A stretch of 64,000 nucleotides of DNA, taken from NCBI GenBank assembly GCA_012932295.1, contig JAAONU010000016.1, positions 29,635,290 through 29,699,289 of the forward strand, given 5' to 3'. The position numbers and the translations under genes are program-made. A model generated the notes under the pieces. It did not search any database. It was not told the DNA's origin and was given only the letters and a program-made list of their open reading frames with translations. Numbering within the stretch: position 1 is the first letter of the stretch; the number at the start of each line of letters is the position of its first letter. Positions 23,280 through 35,393 of this stretch are shown here, one piece after another. Origin of the DNA: Cyclina sinensis (Eukaryota > Mollusca > Bivalvia > Venerida > Veneridae).

Positions 23280-25580
23280 GTTTTTCAAAAAGGATTACAG
23301 AATGTTTTATTTAAAAAGGGGTGAGTGGTTGGTGAGAGGGTTTGATGGTAAAGGATTGGCAACAATAGGTGGAAGTTTTCCTTACTTAAATTTTCAACTT
23401 CATTGCAACTAAGGGTCATTTCGTTAATATACTATTAGGGTAGAAAATACATGTATAGTCTTCAGTTTGTTTATGTAGGTTGTCATATGAATTATGTTTT
23501 TGGTTTACTTTATTTATGAAGGTTATAACATGAGTTTTAACTTGCATAAATAATGCTTTTTACAGAAAAACAACAACACTACTTAAAAATAGAAATTTCG
23601 TACTTCAGATGTACTTATTTCTACAACAGGGAACAAATTTGAAAGGAAATAAAATCCAACAATTGTTATTTTTTACCACCCCACCTGTGAAAATTGTATT
23701 TTATTCTCAATTTTTTATGTAGCAACATCTCAGTCATGAAAAATGATATTGGTATGGCTGTTTTGTTCACCATAAAATACACAGTGTTTGTTCTATTGTC
23801 CCTTTACTTCCAGAACAGTGATCAAAACGAATGTTTTGTCAGGTATTTGTCATGAAGTTTTATGATACAACCTTGGTTTTGCTGCAAGGATATTTTAGCT
23901 TGATTTCTTTTCTTAAAAAGTTTTTTCATCCCTCCCACTTATATTGTGTGTAATTAAGAGAGTTTGTCCTTTTCAACAAATCTTAATAGATTTTATTGGT
24001 TCTTTGAAATCAGTAAACTGTAATAAATTTCAAATTATATTTTTCTAACAGAAGGATTTGAGCACCATTCATTTTTTTGTGAATACTTATTCAACTAGAA
24101 ATAGATTCATGAAGAAGGGAAACTCTTCCATTATTTGTGGCTATTGCTTAACTCTTAGAACATGAAAAATCAAGTGTATGCATAATCTGACCAGAAGATT
24201 GAAGAGCTCAGTATTAAACCAGTCTGAAGAAAGATTTCTGTAAAACCAGTCTTAACAAAAAAAGAAGCCATCATGCATTGTTAGTTATACTCAACTGGTC
24301 TAAATAAGACAAGCTTATTCTAGTAGAACAAGTCTCAAATAACATATGTCTAAAACCAGTCTAAAGAGAAGCAGTCATATATTAACAAGGCTGTAACGGT
24401 GGCAAGAATTTAGGTCTACAAATGGTAAAATATAAGTACCTTTTAAACTAACAAAGTATAATTGAAAGTTGGCATAAATAAAGTGTAGCCAATTTTCAGA
24501 CAAGAAATAATACCCAGAGGTACTTCCATGAACCTTTCTCTTCAATTTTGTACAACCTCATCAATGCCTTTGTTAACTGATTTTTCAAAAGATACAGGAA
24601 GTTTGTCTTTTCCTCCAGATATTCTGGGTCTTTCAACTTATTTACTTTTTCCGCTTGTCTGTCTCAGAAGAAACATTTAGCATGAAAAGGATAATCCTTT
24701 TCTTTTCACAACAGGAAGCACATTTTATAGTTTAATTGTTGTGGTTTTAAATAATAAACATATTGTTTCAAATTGGCAAAAGCTAATGAGCCTCTAGTTT
24801 GTGTATTAAGTTTTTTTTTATCTTCAACTTCTATAGCAGAGATAGGGATCATGTTTGAAAGATTTAGTAGATTTCTGCCACTTTTATCTTCACTTTCAAA
24901 GGCCTGTTTCAATTTATATGCTTAGCTTTTCTTAACAAGCCTAATTGTTTGGTTTTCTGTAAGATCAGTATTTTGAAGTGATTATAGCTTGCTGTATGGA
25001 ACTCTAGAAGCCATTGACAACAATCAAAGAAGCTGGTGGAGATAGATTGGAAGATTTAGATGGGGAGGGGAAGCAGAAATAGTAAGAACAAATCACCTTT
25101 TCTTGCCTCTAAATGGTCCAGATCTCACTATTATCAGAGAAAGATTGGATCAAATAGACTCAGATATATGCTTTGATGGTACCTTAGATTAAAGCTGAAA
25201 AACTGTAAAAGTAACAACTAGCAAGTCTTTTCTTTGAGATGTTTTCTTGCAATGATTTGCAATATTATATTGTTAGAATTAGATAAGCTAAAACAAGCTT
25301 AATTCTTTTAAGATCTATGTTCTGTTCTATTTTGTTAAACCTAATTCTCAAACAGTTGTAAGCAGTGTTCCTTTCTTTGAAAAAAGTGAGAAAACATCCA
25401 AATATTGTTAAATGGTTCTTGAATAAATAAATATTGACAACTGTGTGTGCACTTTTCTTTTAAGTCTCTGATTTGTCAGGGACAGGTAGATATTCAGGAT
25501 GATGGAAGAGAAAGAAAAGTGAATATTCTGTTTGAGAAAACTGACAAAATAGTTTGATATAGAAGTTCATTGCTGTGTTG
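23280..25580. other. Unassigned AT-rich sequence
   Basis: No supported gene or repeat family. Short frames only. Confidence 0.4.
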
Positions 25581-25589
25581 TAAATCTAA

Positions 25590-26110
25590 ATAATCGGTAC
25601 GAATTTTCTCCGAGGAAACAGCTACATCCTGCTTCCATTACTTTCTATTCAGCATTATGTTGAATATTCAGTAACAGTGACAGCCTCCTTATTAAAGTGA
25701 AATGAAATCTTATGACAACCCATCCATTGAATTTTGTCATGAAGTCTATTGTTGTCTGTGTAACATTTTTCTTTTCCGATCCCAAAATGTTATACCTCGG
25801 TTAAATAGGCCACCCGTCATAATGTGACAATTATATGAAAAATTGGAAAACAGGTGTCTGGCAAATCAGATTACAGGAAATCTCAATGTTCCAATTAATT
25901 TCAAATTACTAATTTTACAAGTTTTATTGAAAAAGTATCATTAATTGAAATCGAAGCTCCAGGAAATGACTAACTGGATCATTAAAGGCGGAAATCAAGG
26001 ATTCAACAATACTTAAAGGCAAGGAAAATTTCCATATTATCTGCGAGCACCTGCAGTCTGTGGATACTTGCATTCAGCATTCACCTGCCTTAAAAAACCA
26101 CTAGATTCAT
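25590..26110. promoter_or_regulatory. Candidate conserved non-coding element
   Basis: A block of higher complexity without long open frames. It contains homeodomain-type cores ('ccaattaatttc', 'cattaattgaaat', 'cttattaaag'), an ATTGTT (SOX-type), and three CANNTG motifs of the CACCTG/CAGGTG type ('aacaggtgtc', 'gcacctgcag', 'ttcacctgcc'). An inverted pair 'tatgacaa' and 'ttgtcatg' is also present. This clustering is typical of developmental enhancers. The role is inferred only from motif content. Confidence 0.25.
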
Positions 26111-27029
26111 ACTAAAAGATCTTTGTTTTTACAAACGATAAGTCTGCATTAAGCTGCAACATGTTTTAAGATGCAACTTTTCAACTTTTTTCTTCAGCTA
26201 TTCAACCGAGCAATTTTCCAGCTAGGAAGTCAAAGATAAGACTAAGATTTGTTGCTAGTGGTACTAAATATTATGTTGCAAAGGTGTGCACACGATTTTG
26301 ATTATCAGTAAAGTGACACTGAAAGTGGGAAATAAAGTAATTTCTTGCTAAGATGACAAAAATGGTTCAGTGAGAGTGTCTGAGTAACTACCCTGTTAAA
26401 TTTTTTGAATGGAAGAAAACCAAATTACATATGTACTTAACGGTATTTTAGGAAAGTTATATAAAAGTATATGTACTCATTAAAAGATGAAGGCATGAAA
26501 GCAGCATGGAATTTTCTGAGTTTTAGGAAAAAAGAATTCTACACTACACAAGGCTTCCTTCATTTCAAATGCCCTATAGATCAGCTGCTGCCTTAATGTG
26601 TTTCACTTGTGAGTAAATTATATACTTCCTTGGTTTTTTTGGTGTGTCTTTCTACTTTGCCAAATTAGGATTTCAAAAATAACTTTTATGGTTTGGGAAA
26701 ATATTATAATTTTATGATATTAAATCTATTTCCTGTCAATTTTCATTTCAAAAAATCGCCAAGTGGCATTACAGTGACACTAGACAAAAATTATTGGCTA
26801 TTCACCAATGGGAGAAAATTTGACATGGAGTGAAGGAATGGAGGGGTGTCTTTAGAAATGTATCCTGTTTCCAAGACCCAAACCAGGTGCCTAATGTCTG
26901 ATACTTAATTGTCAGGCAGCTCTATGAAAAAAATTAGATCCACAAATTTTTATTGACAGCTTGATTACAGTCCTGTTACACAGAGGTAATGATTATCATA
27001 TGATATTTTGACATCTTGTTCTTCAACAG

Positions 27030-27238
27030 TTGGCTACAATTTGCTGAGCTTTATTGGAAAGAAATTGTTGCCTGTTCCCAATAAATATTCATTTAGCAGA
27101 ATATTTGATAATGATGAATCCATGAGGGATTATTGTGGTTATTGTAATTTTGAGCCTTTGCTCACTGAGTATGTGAAATTCATTTTAAATAATTTGAAAA
27201 CTAACAGTCAAACTCTTAATATTGATGGTTTTGATTAA
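27030..27238 (+). CDS. Candidate terminal exon, unrecognised product
   Basis: A good acceptor (pyrimidine-rich 'cttgttcttcaacag', ending 27029) is followed by an open frame of 68 codons after two bases that complete an upstream codon. It reads GYNLLSFIGKKLLPVPNKYS, continues FSRIFDNDESMRDYCGYCNF, and ends in DGFD followed by TAA. The composition is mixed and protein-like rather than AT-driven low complexity. No domain was recognised. An open frame of this length is expected several times by chance in 64 kb of such DNA, so the splice context is the main support. No partner exon could be named. Confidence 0.3.
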
Positions 27239-27239
27239 A

Positions 27240-28610
27240 CTTTTTAGAATTTTTCCAAGCTGACTTGTAGATTTCATTTTCAGTAACTGCAGGAATGTTG
27301 ACTCGTTTCAGTATTAGGCTTTTTAAACACTTTTTAACAGATCTTAAATAATTTATTTCATAAACTATAAAGGATATATGATATTAAAATGGCAAAATTT
27401 TTACAAAAGGATATTACCATCCAAAGAGGGGAGACACGTGCATTGTAGAAAAATTTTTGTAAGCTTTTACTAAAGAAATATCACCACTGGCCTGTTTCAG
27501 TTTTCATTGAAGACTATCGCATAGCCTCGGAACACAATATACATTTAAGGGTAAAACATTTAGGCTTGTTTTACTACCATATTGGACAATTCTTTTGTTC
27601 CCAGCTGTTGAAGGGTGGTCATTAGACGGACAAGCCTTTTGAAGATTCTATTTTACTGGTCATTTTCAAGTATGTGATTTTCATGTCTGTTTCATGTCTG
27701 TCTGTCATAGATACCCTTGTGTCCCTGAAATGACCCTAAACCTGTTGAGCTGACCATTGCTGGTCAGAAGCATGTAATATTTTGACAGTAAATTTGTCCT
27801 GTGTTGTTTAGTTTGTTTGTTTCAGAGACATATAGCCATTGTTGTTGTGACTTCTTTAGATGTTTGATGGTCGGTAAGCAACTTGTTTATGGGTGCGTGT
27901 GGAAACTGGGAAATTAAAGACTACAGTCAAGTTATTTTATTGCTATGATGATAAGTGGGCATTGTCAAAATGTATTTTGTGTGTTAATAAGGACCTGATG
28001 GATGAATCTGAATCATACAGGTGTGGTCAAAAAGTAGCCACTGTCAAAGTTGAGTTCAGCAAGTAAGGACTTAGTCAAAAATATGATTAAAACATGGTAA
28101 GATGCTGTGTGAACTAATCATAGCAACAGAACGTAATGCATGGAATTAAGAAGTTTTATTTCTGAATGTTCTCCTTCGGTGTAAGTGCCAAACTGTGTAT
28201 TAAAAAGCTCTTATTCTTTGAAAAAGACACACACAAAAACACATACAAAAAGGTGAAAGAAAACATAAAAATAAGCATTTATTAGTTATACATTCAATAT
28301 TTCCAGACATTTTCAAGAATTTATTGATCACAATTCTGTAGGAGAAATGTTTAGAGGCTTGCATCAGTTTGAGTACCTCCATAATGTCTGTCACCTACAG
28401 ATAAAGAGAAGATGGTTTGAACCAAAATCTGTGGTAAAATGGAATGGTGGTTATGACATCTTTGATCAGAATTTCAAACTGTATACTTTGCCACTTTAGT
28501 TTAAACTTACTCATTCAACAGAAATTGGGAACAAGTTATAAACAGCTTTAAATAACCATGCTTGATGACTGCTTCCTTATTTCAGACAAGTACTTGCACC
28601 AAAATGAGCA
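27240..28610. other. Unassigned AT-rich sequence
   Basis: No supported gene or repeat. Confidence 0.4.
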
Positions 28611-28616
28611 ATAGCA

Positions 28617-28705
28617 TGAATGTCACTGGAGACTCAGCCCTGGTGTGATCTGACCCATCCACCTCCTAAACCAGATTCCAGATATCTACCCCTAGACTAC
28701 TGCTC
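28617..28705 (-). mobile_element. tRNA-like SINE head
   Basis: On the minus strand TAGTCTAGGGG (complement of 28689-28699) fits the box A consensus at every fixed position. A weaker box-B-like GGGTCAGATCAC lies about 45 bp further on. The body of the SINE was not delimited. Confidence 0.35.
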
Positions 28706-28709
28706 CTCC

Positions 28710-29850
28710 TATGATTAAGGAAGTCTTCCAAATCTCTTCACACTACAGACAATGTAAACCACAGACATTACTTTGACAGTGGTAAGAGCAGTACAGTGAT
28801 GGCCCGCTATTACAACAACTTTAATGATTTCAAAATCAAGCCATCAGTTTGAAAGTAGATAGGTCTACTGTTTAGACCAATTTTGTAATTAAAACCACTT
28901 TTGGACCAATCTTATTAGAGGTAACTAATAATGCAGTCTGGTGGGAAAGATGCACTTTGATAGTCTTTTTCTTTGAAAGTCTTATTTCATTATGTCTTAC
29001 CTCATTTACTTCAACCTAGGAAACTGACAAGACAAAAAGATACACGATATGCAAAAAAAAAAAAGTACAATGCCAAGAAACAATAGAATCAACCCATCAA
29101 AAGTTGATAAATGAAGTTTGTTAAAAAAGTTTTAGACAAATATGAATGCAAATGCAACATCATTGTGATTGTCATAAAGATTGGCAGAACCAGAATATTG
29201 TCTTTAGGGATGGAAACAAAAGGGTTAGAAGTACTATTGAATTTATAAGTAAATAGTACCCTTCAACCTTCAGTTTCACTTTTCAGTTTCAAGGTCATTT
29301 ACACTGTAGATTTTTACACTGTTTATTAGTCATGCTTTTTTGTTTCATGCTATATCTCTGATTTCAAGTTTAAAAATAAGCAGAAAAAGATACTTTTGTT
29401 TCAAAATTATTATTGTACACCAATTCAGAAAAATTGGGCGGGAAACCTAAATCGGCCCAAGCCAGACTGAAAGATCAGATCTCGGTTTCAGATTTACTGA
29501 GCATCACAAGGTTTTAGTTTCATTAGTACAAGGTTTGATGAAAAAATGATCTACCTGAAAGATGCAAGCGAATGATAAACTTAACTTGTTTTTGGCTTCA
29601 CTAGATATGCCATTTTGTTCAATTTTACCTAAAAGGTACTGATTGTAAACTGACCCTTATTTTATTTTAAAAAGTTGTAATCTAAAATCACAAAATTTGT
29701 ATCCAACAAGATTTCAGAACAAAAGAACATAGAAAAAGAAACTCGATTTTTTGTGATGGGAGAAAATAATACTTTTAAATAATTATTTGATAGTTTTAGT
29801 AGATTTGATACACTTATTCAAAATACTTTGTCTTTGCTAATGCTGTAAAC
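28710..29850. other. Unassigned AT-rich sequence
   Basis: No supported gene or repeat. Confidence 0.4.
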
Positions 29851-29855
29851 ATTTT

Positions 29856-30178
29856 TTCTTTGTACTTCGAAGTTTCATGTTACATGATAAGGCTCCATTT
29901 TGAGTGTCTTTATTTTCTTGTCCTCAGTTACTTGTTAGATTATTTTTTATTGCTTTCTGTCAATATTTATTTAATTTTTACTTTGTCAAAACTTGCATAA
30001 TGTTCTGTTCTTCAAGAAGACTAAAAATTTTATTCCTTCTTTATATTTTTCAAGAAAAAAAGAGTTACAGCTCCTGATGATTCACTTTAAGCAACTTGAA
30101 TAGCAAAGAGTCCTTGAAGGTAATATCAGTGTGATGTTCTTCTGTAACACAAGGTGATGCTAAGTGTCTGGTCTTTCA
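29856..30178 (+). repeat. Segmental duplicate, copy 1 (partner at 33.56-34.46 kb)
   Basis: Long matches to 33.56-34.45 kb include 'ttcatgttacatgat', 'tctttattttcttgtc', 'gttctgttcttca.gaaga', 'tttttcaagaaaaaa', 'gcaacttgaatagcaa' and 'taagtgtctggtctt' in the same order. The partner carries a 556-bp insertion between 'cagtta' and 'cttgttag', so this copy preserves the empty site near 29925-29935. Confidence 0.8.
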
Positions 30179-30192
30179 TGCTAGTCATACCT

Positions 30193-30295
30193 GTTGAATA
30201 TAGGAAAGTGATTTTGAAGACTTATGGTTGAAAATAGGAAAGTGATTTTGAAGACTTATGGTTGAAAATAGGAAAAGTGATTGTGAAGAGGTATG
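30193..30295 (+). repeat. 34-bp tandem repeat, three units
   Basis: Units start at 30193, 30227 and 30261 with 'gttgaaaataggaaagtgat' or a one-base variant. The first two are nearly identical and the third is slightly diverged. Confidence 0.9.
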
Positions 30296-30332
30296 AAAAC
30301 TGTTTAATGGTTAAAAGACGACTTACTGCAGA

Positions 30333-30454
30333 CTGAACTTTTCAAGAATCTACCTTCATTGAAGTAAGGCAGTCTTTTAATATATGCCAGAAGGCTGAAC
30401 TTTTGAAAAATCTACCTTCATAATGACATAAGGTAGTCTTTAAATGTATGCCAG
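30333..30454 (+). repeat. 62-bp tandem duplication
   Basis: Both units run from 'ctgaacttttcaagaatct' or a close variant to 'tatgccag' (start positions 30333 and 30395). They differ at scattered positions. Confidence 0.8.
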
Positions 30455-30459
30455 CATCT

Positions 30460-32340
30460 TATGGCTATAAATGTTCTCTTTTCCTTGAGAAACCAGCTTT
30501 ACCACTATGATTTACGTATCTCAAAAAATGAGCATCTTTCAGCATGTGAAGGTCATTTTAGTAATTATTCTATCAGAACAGCATAAGGCCTGCCACAACA
30601 CATAAACACTGTTGGCGTAATACTGCGTCAATGAGAGCAAACCACTTACAGCTTATGAAAATAAAAGTTTCCTGTCAGATGTTATGATGTTTTCCAGAGG
30701 CAGTCACTGGGTAGTTGGTTATGATAGCATAACATTGTCTCTAGCTGTGACTCCCTTATCATCTCCAATCATAGTTCATGCATACTCAAGAATATCTCAA
30801 AAATAGTTCATCCACTTTTACTAAAATTTGCATCGGATAGATCAGAATTGAAAAAAAAAAAATGTAAATAGATGTGATTCATTTTCTTTCAAAATATAGC
30901 TCCTTATCCCTGTTAATACATGAATTTAAAATATTTTTTTTGTTACAACAACCATCTCTTTGAACAGAACTGTGATTAGACCAGTATTAATACATGTAGT
31001 AGTACAGTCCTGATTGACTCAATCAGTTGGACTCTAGTCATGTTCATAAGTACCTGGTATTGCTAAACAAAGCAAGCTTGATTTTTGCAAGCCTTTTGAT
31101 AAAAGCTTGCTTGGATGTTTTAGTCTTGTATTGTCTTGTGTTAGTGTAAGTTTTATCATTATTAGTAACATGCTATTCTCTTCCTGAGTAGCACTTACAA
31201 AAAGATATTTCTGTTGGTGAAAACTAGAATCTGTCTGGGTAAAATAAGACAAATGAGCTTTTCTAAGACAATCCCAGTATTTGTAAGGTGTTTATGAATT
31301 GAGTCAGTAAGTCTTCATTGAAACCTTACATAAAAACACAAGAGCGGAAACAAGACGTATGAGAAATATCATAATAAAGTACCGAATGTCTATATTAGAC
31401 GAGAGATGAAGTAATTTTGCGAAATGATGTGTATAACAGTTGGTTCAGAAAAATCTAACAGCTGTCGAAGCTTTCTCTACTCAAATGTGCCGTATCTTCT
31501 TTTTTGAAGTGAAGTGGTTATTTAGGAACCGTTCATAGGTTTTATTGCAGAAACACTTTTACAGGGAAAAAAATCCACAATTTTTAATTACTAATATATA
31601 TATGTCATTTCCTTACACACAAATTTAATTACTGTGGAAAAGATATTAAATCTTGAAACGCTTAAACTGTTCTGTTATTTCCCTTGAAATGAACGTATTT
31701 CAGTAAACAACAACAAAAACTTGCATCTTGGCTGACATCTTTTTTTTTTATCTATGGTTAGGTGCAGCTTCTTGAAGAAGTTTCAATTTAAAAATTGTTT
31801 TTAAGGTTTTCTCCTAATTTATTATATGCTTGCATGGTATAACTTTAAAAAAAGTCATTCCTAATGAGGGAATTTTGACTTTAATCTGTTGGCTGTATCA
31901 TCACTATTTTTTTTAAATCTCACAATAAAAATAGTTTATTTGATGCTCTGCAACTGTTAGTAGAGATTTATTTCAGCTAGTTGTGTTTGCATAGACACCA
32001 TGACTGACATTCTGTTGGCATGATTTATTGTGGACCATTTCCATTTTTCTGATATTTAACACTGTAAAGCACATGCTATCTTGACTTTATTTTTCGGTAT
32101 CATTCAGTTCTATCAATAAAATTAGGTGTAAAGTGCTGCTAAATTTCACCAATTTTGATACAGGGATTATCTTTACTGAATCAGTAATATATATTTTCTT
32201 GAAAAAAAATGCATAATTGTTGTCAGTTTAAATCTTTGGAAAGGAATAAAGTAAAATTTCAGTGGAAAAAAAATTCATTGCACAAGCCATACGTCATTCC
32301 ATTATAATTAAACACAGCTAAGGTCAAGGACACAATTAAC
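30460..32340. other. Unassigned AT-rich sequence
   Basis: No supported gene. A slightly CpG-rich patch at 31.37-31.50 kb has no interpretable motif. Confidence 0.4.
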
Positions 32341-32498
32341 CAAAGATTATATAACCATCAGTTTCCAAGACTTTGTGAAGCTTAATAAGAGTACATAAAA
32401 AAGATAAAAAAGAAGCAGATTTGCAGGTAGGTTTAATTTGAATGTATTGAAAATAATCTCCAATTGTCTTTTTGCTCTTGAAACTCTGACAATCTTAC

Positions 32499-32787
32499 CT
32501 GTTGAGAATAGTACACTGCATCCTAACACAAGATGAACATTTAAAATAGAGGAAAAAACCCAAAGTACAGATAATAGATAATGAAAATAAATTACGATCA
32601 GAAACGAAATAAGATATAAATGTAGTAAGTTACAGCTTAATTTAGGAGCTTGTACTGAGCAAATGGAGTATTTAAACAATTGATCAATGCTAAAGTTTCT
32701 GTTTTCCGTTGTAAGTTGGCAGCCGTGTGATACCGATGTAACAGATTTATTCCGGTTGCTTCCTCCCAAGACTTGCCAAGTCGTGAT
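32499..32787 (-). CDS. Candidate internal exon, unrecognised, membrane-like C-terminal half
   Basis: On the minus strand a strong acceptor (TTTTTATTTCTCCACAG) is followed directly by an open phase-0 frame beginning ITTWQVLGGSNRNKSVTSVS. It stays open for 96 codons to a strong donor (CAACAG/GTAAGA, complement of 32493-32498). The frame continues past the donor to 32347, giving the longest stop-free stretch noticed in the window (about 157 codons). The first 40 residues look like ordinary coding sequence. The rest is rich in Leu, Ile, Phe and Val and could form one or two membrane spans, or could simply reflect T-rich DNA. 'TTWQ' recalls the end of a WW domain, but the flanking residues do not fit. 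It lies in the 2.9-kb segment missing from the second duplicate copy nearby. Confidence 0.4.
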
Positions 32788-33069
32788 CTGTGGAGAAATA
32801 AAAACAATCCTAAAACAACTTCAATAGAAATCTTGTGTGTTTTGTTTTGTGTAATAGTGATAGAAGATTAATGGCAGTTTTATCCAATTCAAAAAGTAGT
32901 GTTTATAAGTCACTGTAACAGCTCTTTTATTTTTATGTAGACTAAATACTTTACTGAATCCTGTATATTAAAGTTGTTGTCCACCTGTATAAATGCAACC
33001 TTATCTTTCCATTAGCTTTTTGTCATTTATAGAAATTTTAACAAATGCTTAAAGGGAAACCTCTTATTT

Positions 33070-33215
33070 GGTCAGTTAAGGTAAAAAGAACATTTGAATT
33101 TTTCACAGCCAAAAAATAAACCCAGAGATACTGTAGAAAAATAAAATAAAACCAACATTAGAAAATACATGAAACAGAATGTTCCATTTCAAAGGTATGG
33201 TTAATCTTCTAAGTA
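33070..33215 (+). repeat. Segmental duplicate, second part (partner at 34.46-34.59 kb)
   Basis: 'aaaagaacattt', 'tttcacagc', 'acatgaaacagaat' and 'catttcaaaggtat' occur in the same order at 34.46-34.58 kb. In the partner this part directly follows the first duplicate part. Here it is separated from its first part (30.18 kb) by about 2.9 kb. Confidence 0.7.
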
Positions 33216-33555
33216 TTTTTATGGACAAGGATGGTCTTCTTGATGATCAGTTATATCAATATTTAGATGTCAAAATTATAACAGCAGCCATATTGAAATT
33301 CTGGATTATGTCCAAAGTATAAACAGGAAAAAAGTCAACGGAAATCTCCACCCACCTTTTTCTCTTCAAATATTTTTGGCAGTACCTTAAGTCGAAAACT
33401 TTCCTATATTTTTTTCATAGAGAAAGTCAGGATTACAAAAGAAAAAGAATGGATGTTGTTTACAGTTGCAAATGAAAACAGATACCCCAGATAATTTCTG
33501 AAAGAGAAAATTTTCTATTTTGCAGTTTTTGATTATAAAGACATCATTAATTTAG

Positions 33556-34590
33556 TTTTCATGTTACATGATATAGGCTTCATTTTGAACTTCTTTATTT
33601 TCTTGTCGGCAGTTACAGTGGAACTTCCGAAAACCGAACACCAGTGGGACTGGCAAAAAGGTTTGGACTTTTTTAAGTTTCCTCAATTCAGAAGTCCGAA
33701 TGATCTGGACAAGTACAGGTCCCTAACACCGGTGGTTCTTTATGATAGTGAATGCAGTCAGTATTGTTTAGCGTACACCTGTTATTAATCCTCTAATCAT
33801 CACTTCAGTTATTTACCATTATCTAATTATTGATATATTCGGCTGCATTTCAGTCATAAATTTACAACTTGTTATTCTAAGGCATGTCAAAATAAAAGAT
33901 CACCGGTATTTGGTAAACAATAGATACAGATGTGAAACTTTTGCCACAGGGTTTGCTATCTTAGGCATGCCTTTTAACTCTTATTTTTCCGGTATTCGGA
34001 AGTAAAATTGGATTGATATAGACTAAATTTTACAGAAAAATCGTTCGGAATTCAGAATTCGGAAGTATGATTTACATAGTAAACAGAAGAAGAAATTTCG
34101 GGACCAAGAAAATTGTTAAGTTTTTAGAAGTTTCTGGTTTTTAGAAGGTCCGGTTTTCAGAAGTTACACTGTACACATACTTGTTAGGGATTTTTTTTTT
34201 CTGTCACTGAGAATTTTAATACCCAGCTTTGTCAAATCTTGCATTGTTCTGTTCTTCATGAAGACTAAACATTTCTTGTTCCTTCTATAGATTTTAATGT
34301 TTATTCCTTCTTTTATTTTTCAAGAAAAAAGTTATAGCCCCTGATGATGCACTGCCAGCAACTTGAATAGCAAGGAGTCATTTAAGTTAATATCTGTCGA
34401 TGTTCTCCTTCCGAAACCCAAGGTGATGTTAAGTGTCTGGTCTTGCAGCTGGTCTAAAAAGAGCATTTATGTATTTCACAGCTAAAAAAAAAAAGCTTTA
34501 GAAAGACGAGTGGGAAAACAAAACTAACAACAAAGGAAACATACATGAAACAGAATATTTCATTTCAAAGGTATTGTTAATCTATATTTT
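33556..34590 (+). repeat. Segmental duplicate, copy 2, interrupted by a MITE
   Basis: This is the partner of 29856-30178 and 33070-33215 combined, with an inverted-repeat element at 33616-34171 inside it. The match resumes on the far side with 'cttgttaggg', 'ctttgtcaaatcttgcat' and later motifs. It shows a tandem-type duplication of at least 450 bp of unique sequence, followed by an insertion in only one copy. Confidence 0.8.
33616..34171. mobile_element. Inverted-repeat MITE with TA target site
   Basis: The left end reads CAGTGGAACTTCCGAAAACC. The right end is the complement of CAGTGTAACTTCTGAAAACC, three differences in twenty. TA flanks both ends (33614-33615 and 34172-34173). Subterminal 'ttcggaag' motifs repeat inside. 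TA duplication and CAGTG-type ends point to the Tc1/mariner superfamily, perhaps the pogo branch. It is 556 bp long and encodes no transposase. A 75-codon open frame starting outside and running into it is fortuitous. Confidence 0.8.
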
Positions 34591-35390
34591 CTAACTTTTT
34601 CTATTATTCTACGTGTTTTGTTTAAGATAGAAAATTGCAAGAAGTGAAAGCAAAATAATGCTTTATACAATAGCAGTAAGAAATTATTTGCTTTCATCCC
34701 TAAGAATTTATCATTTTATCGTGGACTCTGCCCAATTACTCAAAGCTCAATATAATGCCATTGCTTATTCAAAAACACCATTAAGCCCCTTTTTCCCAAA
34801 GATGAACTTAAATGAGCCTCTTTATGTTCAGAATCCTTTTTGTATGGTTTTATACAATATCTTTAAAGTGTTTCTGGTTATTTCTATCAAATATTAGTAA
34901 CCTTGTAAGGACAGTTGTGCTCTCTGGACAGCAGTAGCCAGTTATGTAGATAGATTTTACCCAAACCCCCACCTTTCTCCCTTCCCTTCCCCCCTCCTCC
35001 CCCACCCCTCCTAAAAAAAACAACAACAACAAAAACAGTTCCTTTGAAAAGTCTTTGATGATATAGACATCTAACTTTGTTGCTTTTAGCAAACTGAAAC
35101 TTCCTAGTTAATGCTAATGTGCTGTAAAAGTCAAATTTACAAAGCTAGATTTAGTAAAGATTTAAATAGACAACCACCATGTCTCTGAACAGAAGTACCA
35201 TTTTATTCTATATTAGGACCACCTTAGATGGCCACTAAGTTATTTTTTACTTGAATGTTGAATTCCCTTTTAAGTCTATTGCTCTAAGTGATCATTCAAT
35301 CTCCCCAATGGTTTGAAACCATAAAATGTTAAATAGAATTTGATAGATTTAATTGAAAGTATCAAAAGATTTCCTTGTTTGTTTGTTATT
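34590..35390. other. Unassigned sequence around a polypyrimidine tract
   Basis: Apart from the C/T tract at 34959-35022, no gene or repeat was found. Overlapping frames on both strands (34658-34897 and 34850-35092) appear fortuitous. Confidence 0.4.
34959..35022 (-). other. C/T tract, potential G-quadruplex on minus strand
   Basis: The plus strand is almost pure pyrimidine: 'cccaaacccccacctttctc', then 'ccttcccttcccccctcctc', then 'ccccacccctcc'. The minus strand therefore has at least seven G-runs of three to six bases with short spacers. It is followed by an A-run and CAA repeats. Confidence 0.75.
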
Positions 35391-35393
35391 GTT

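Noticed and set aside
32347..32787. WW-domain resemblance from 'TTWQ'
   Set aside because: The residues after TTWQ lack the Pro expected of a WW domain, and no upstream Trp-containing half is present in the frame.
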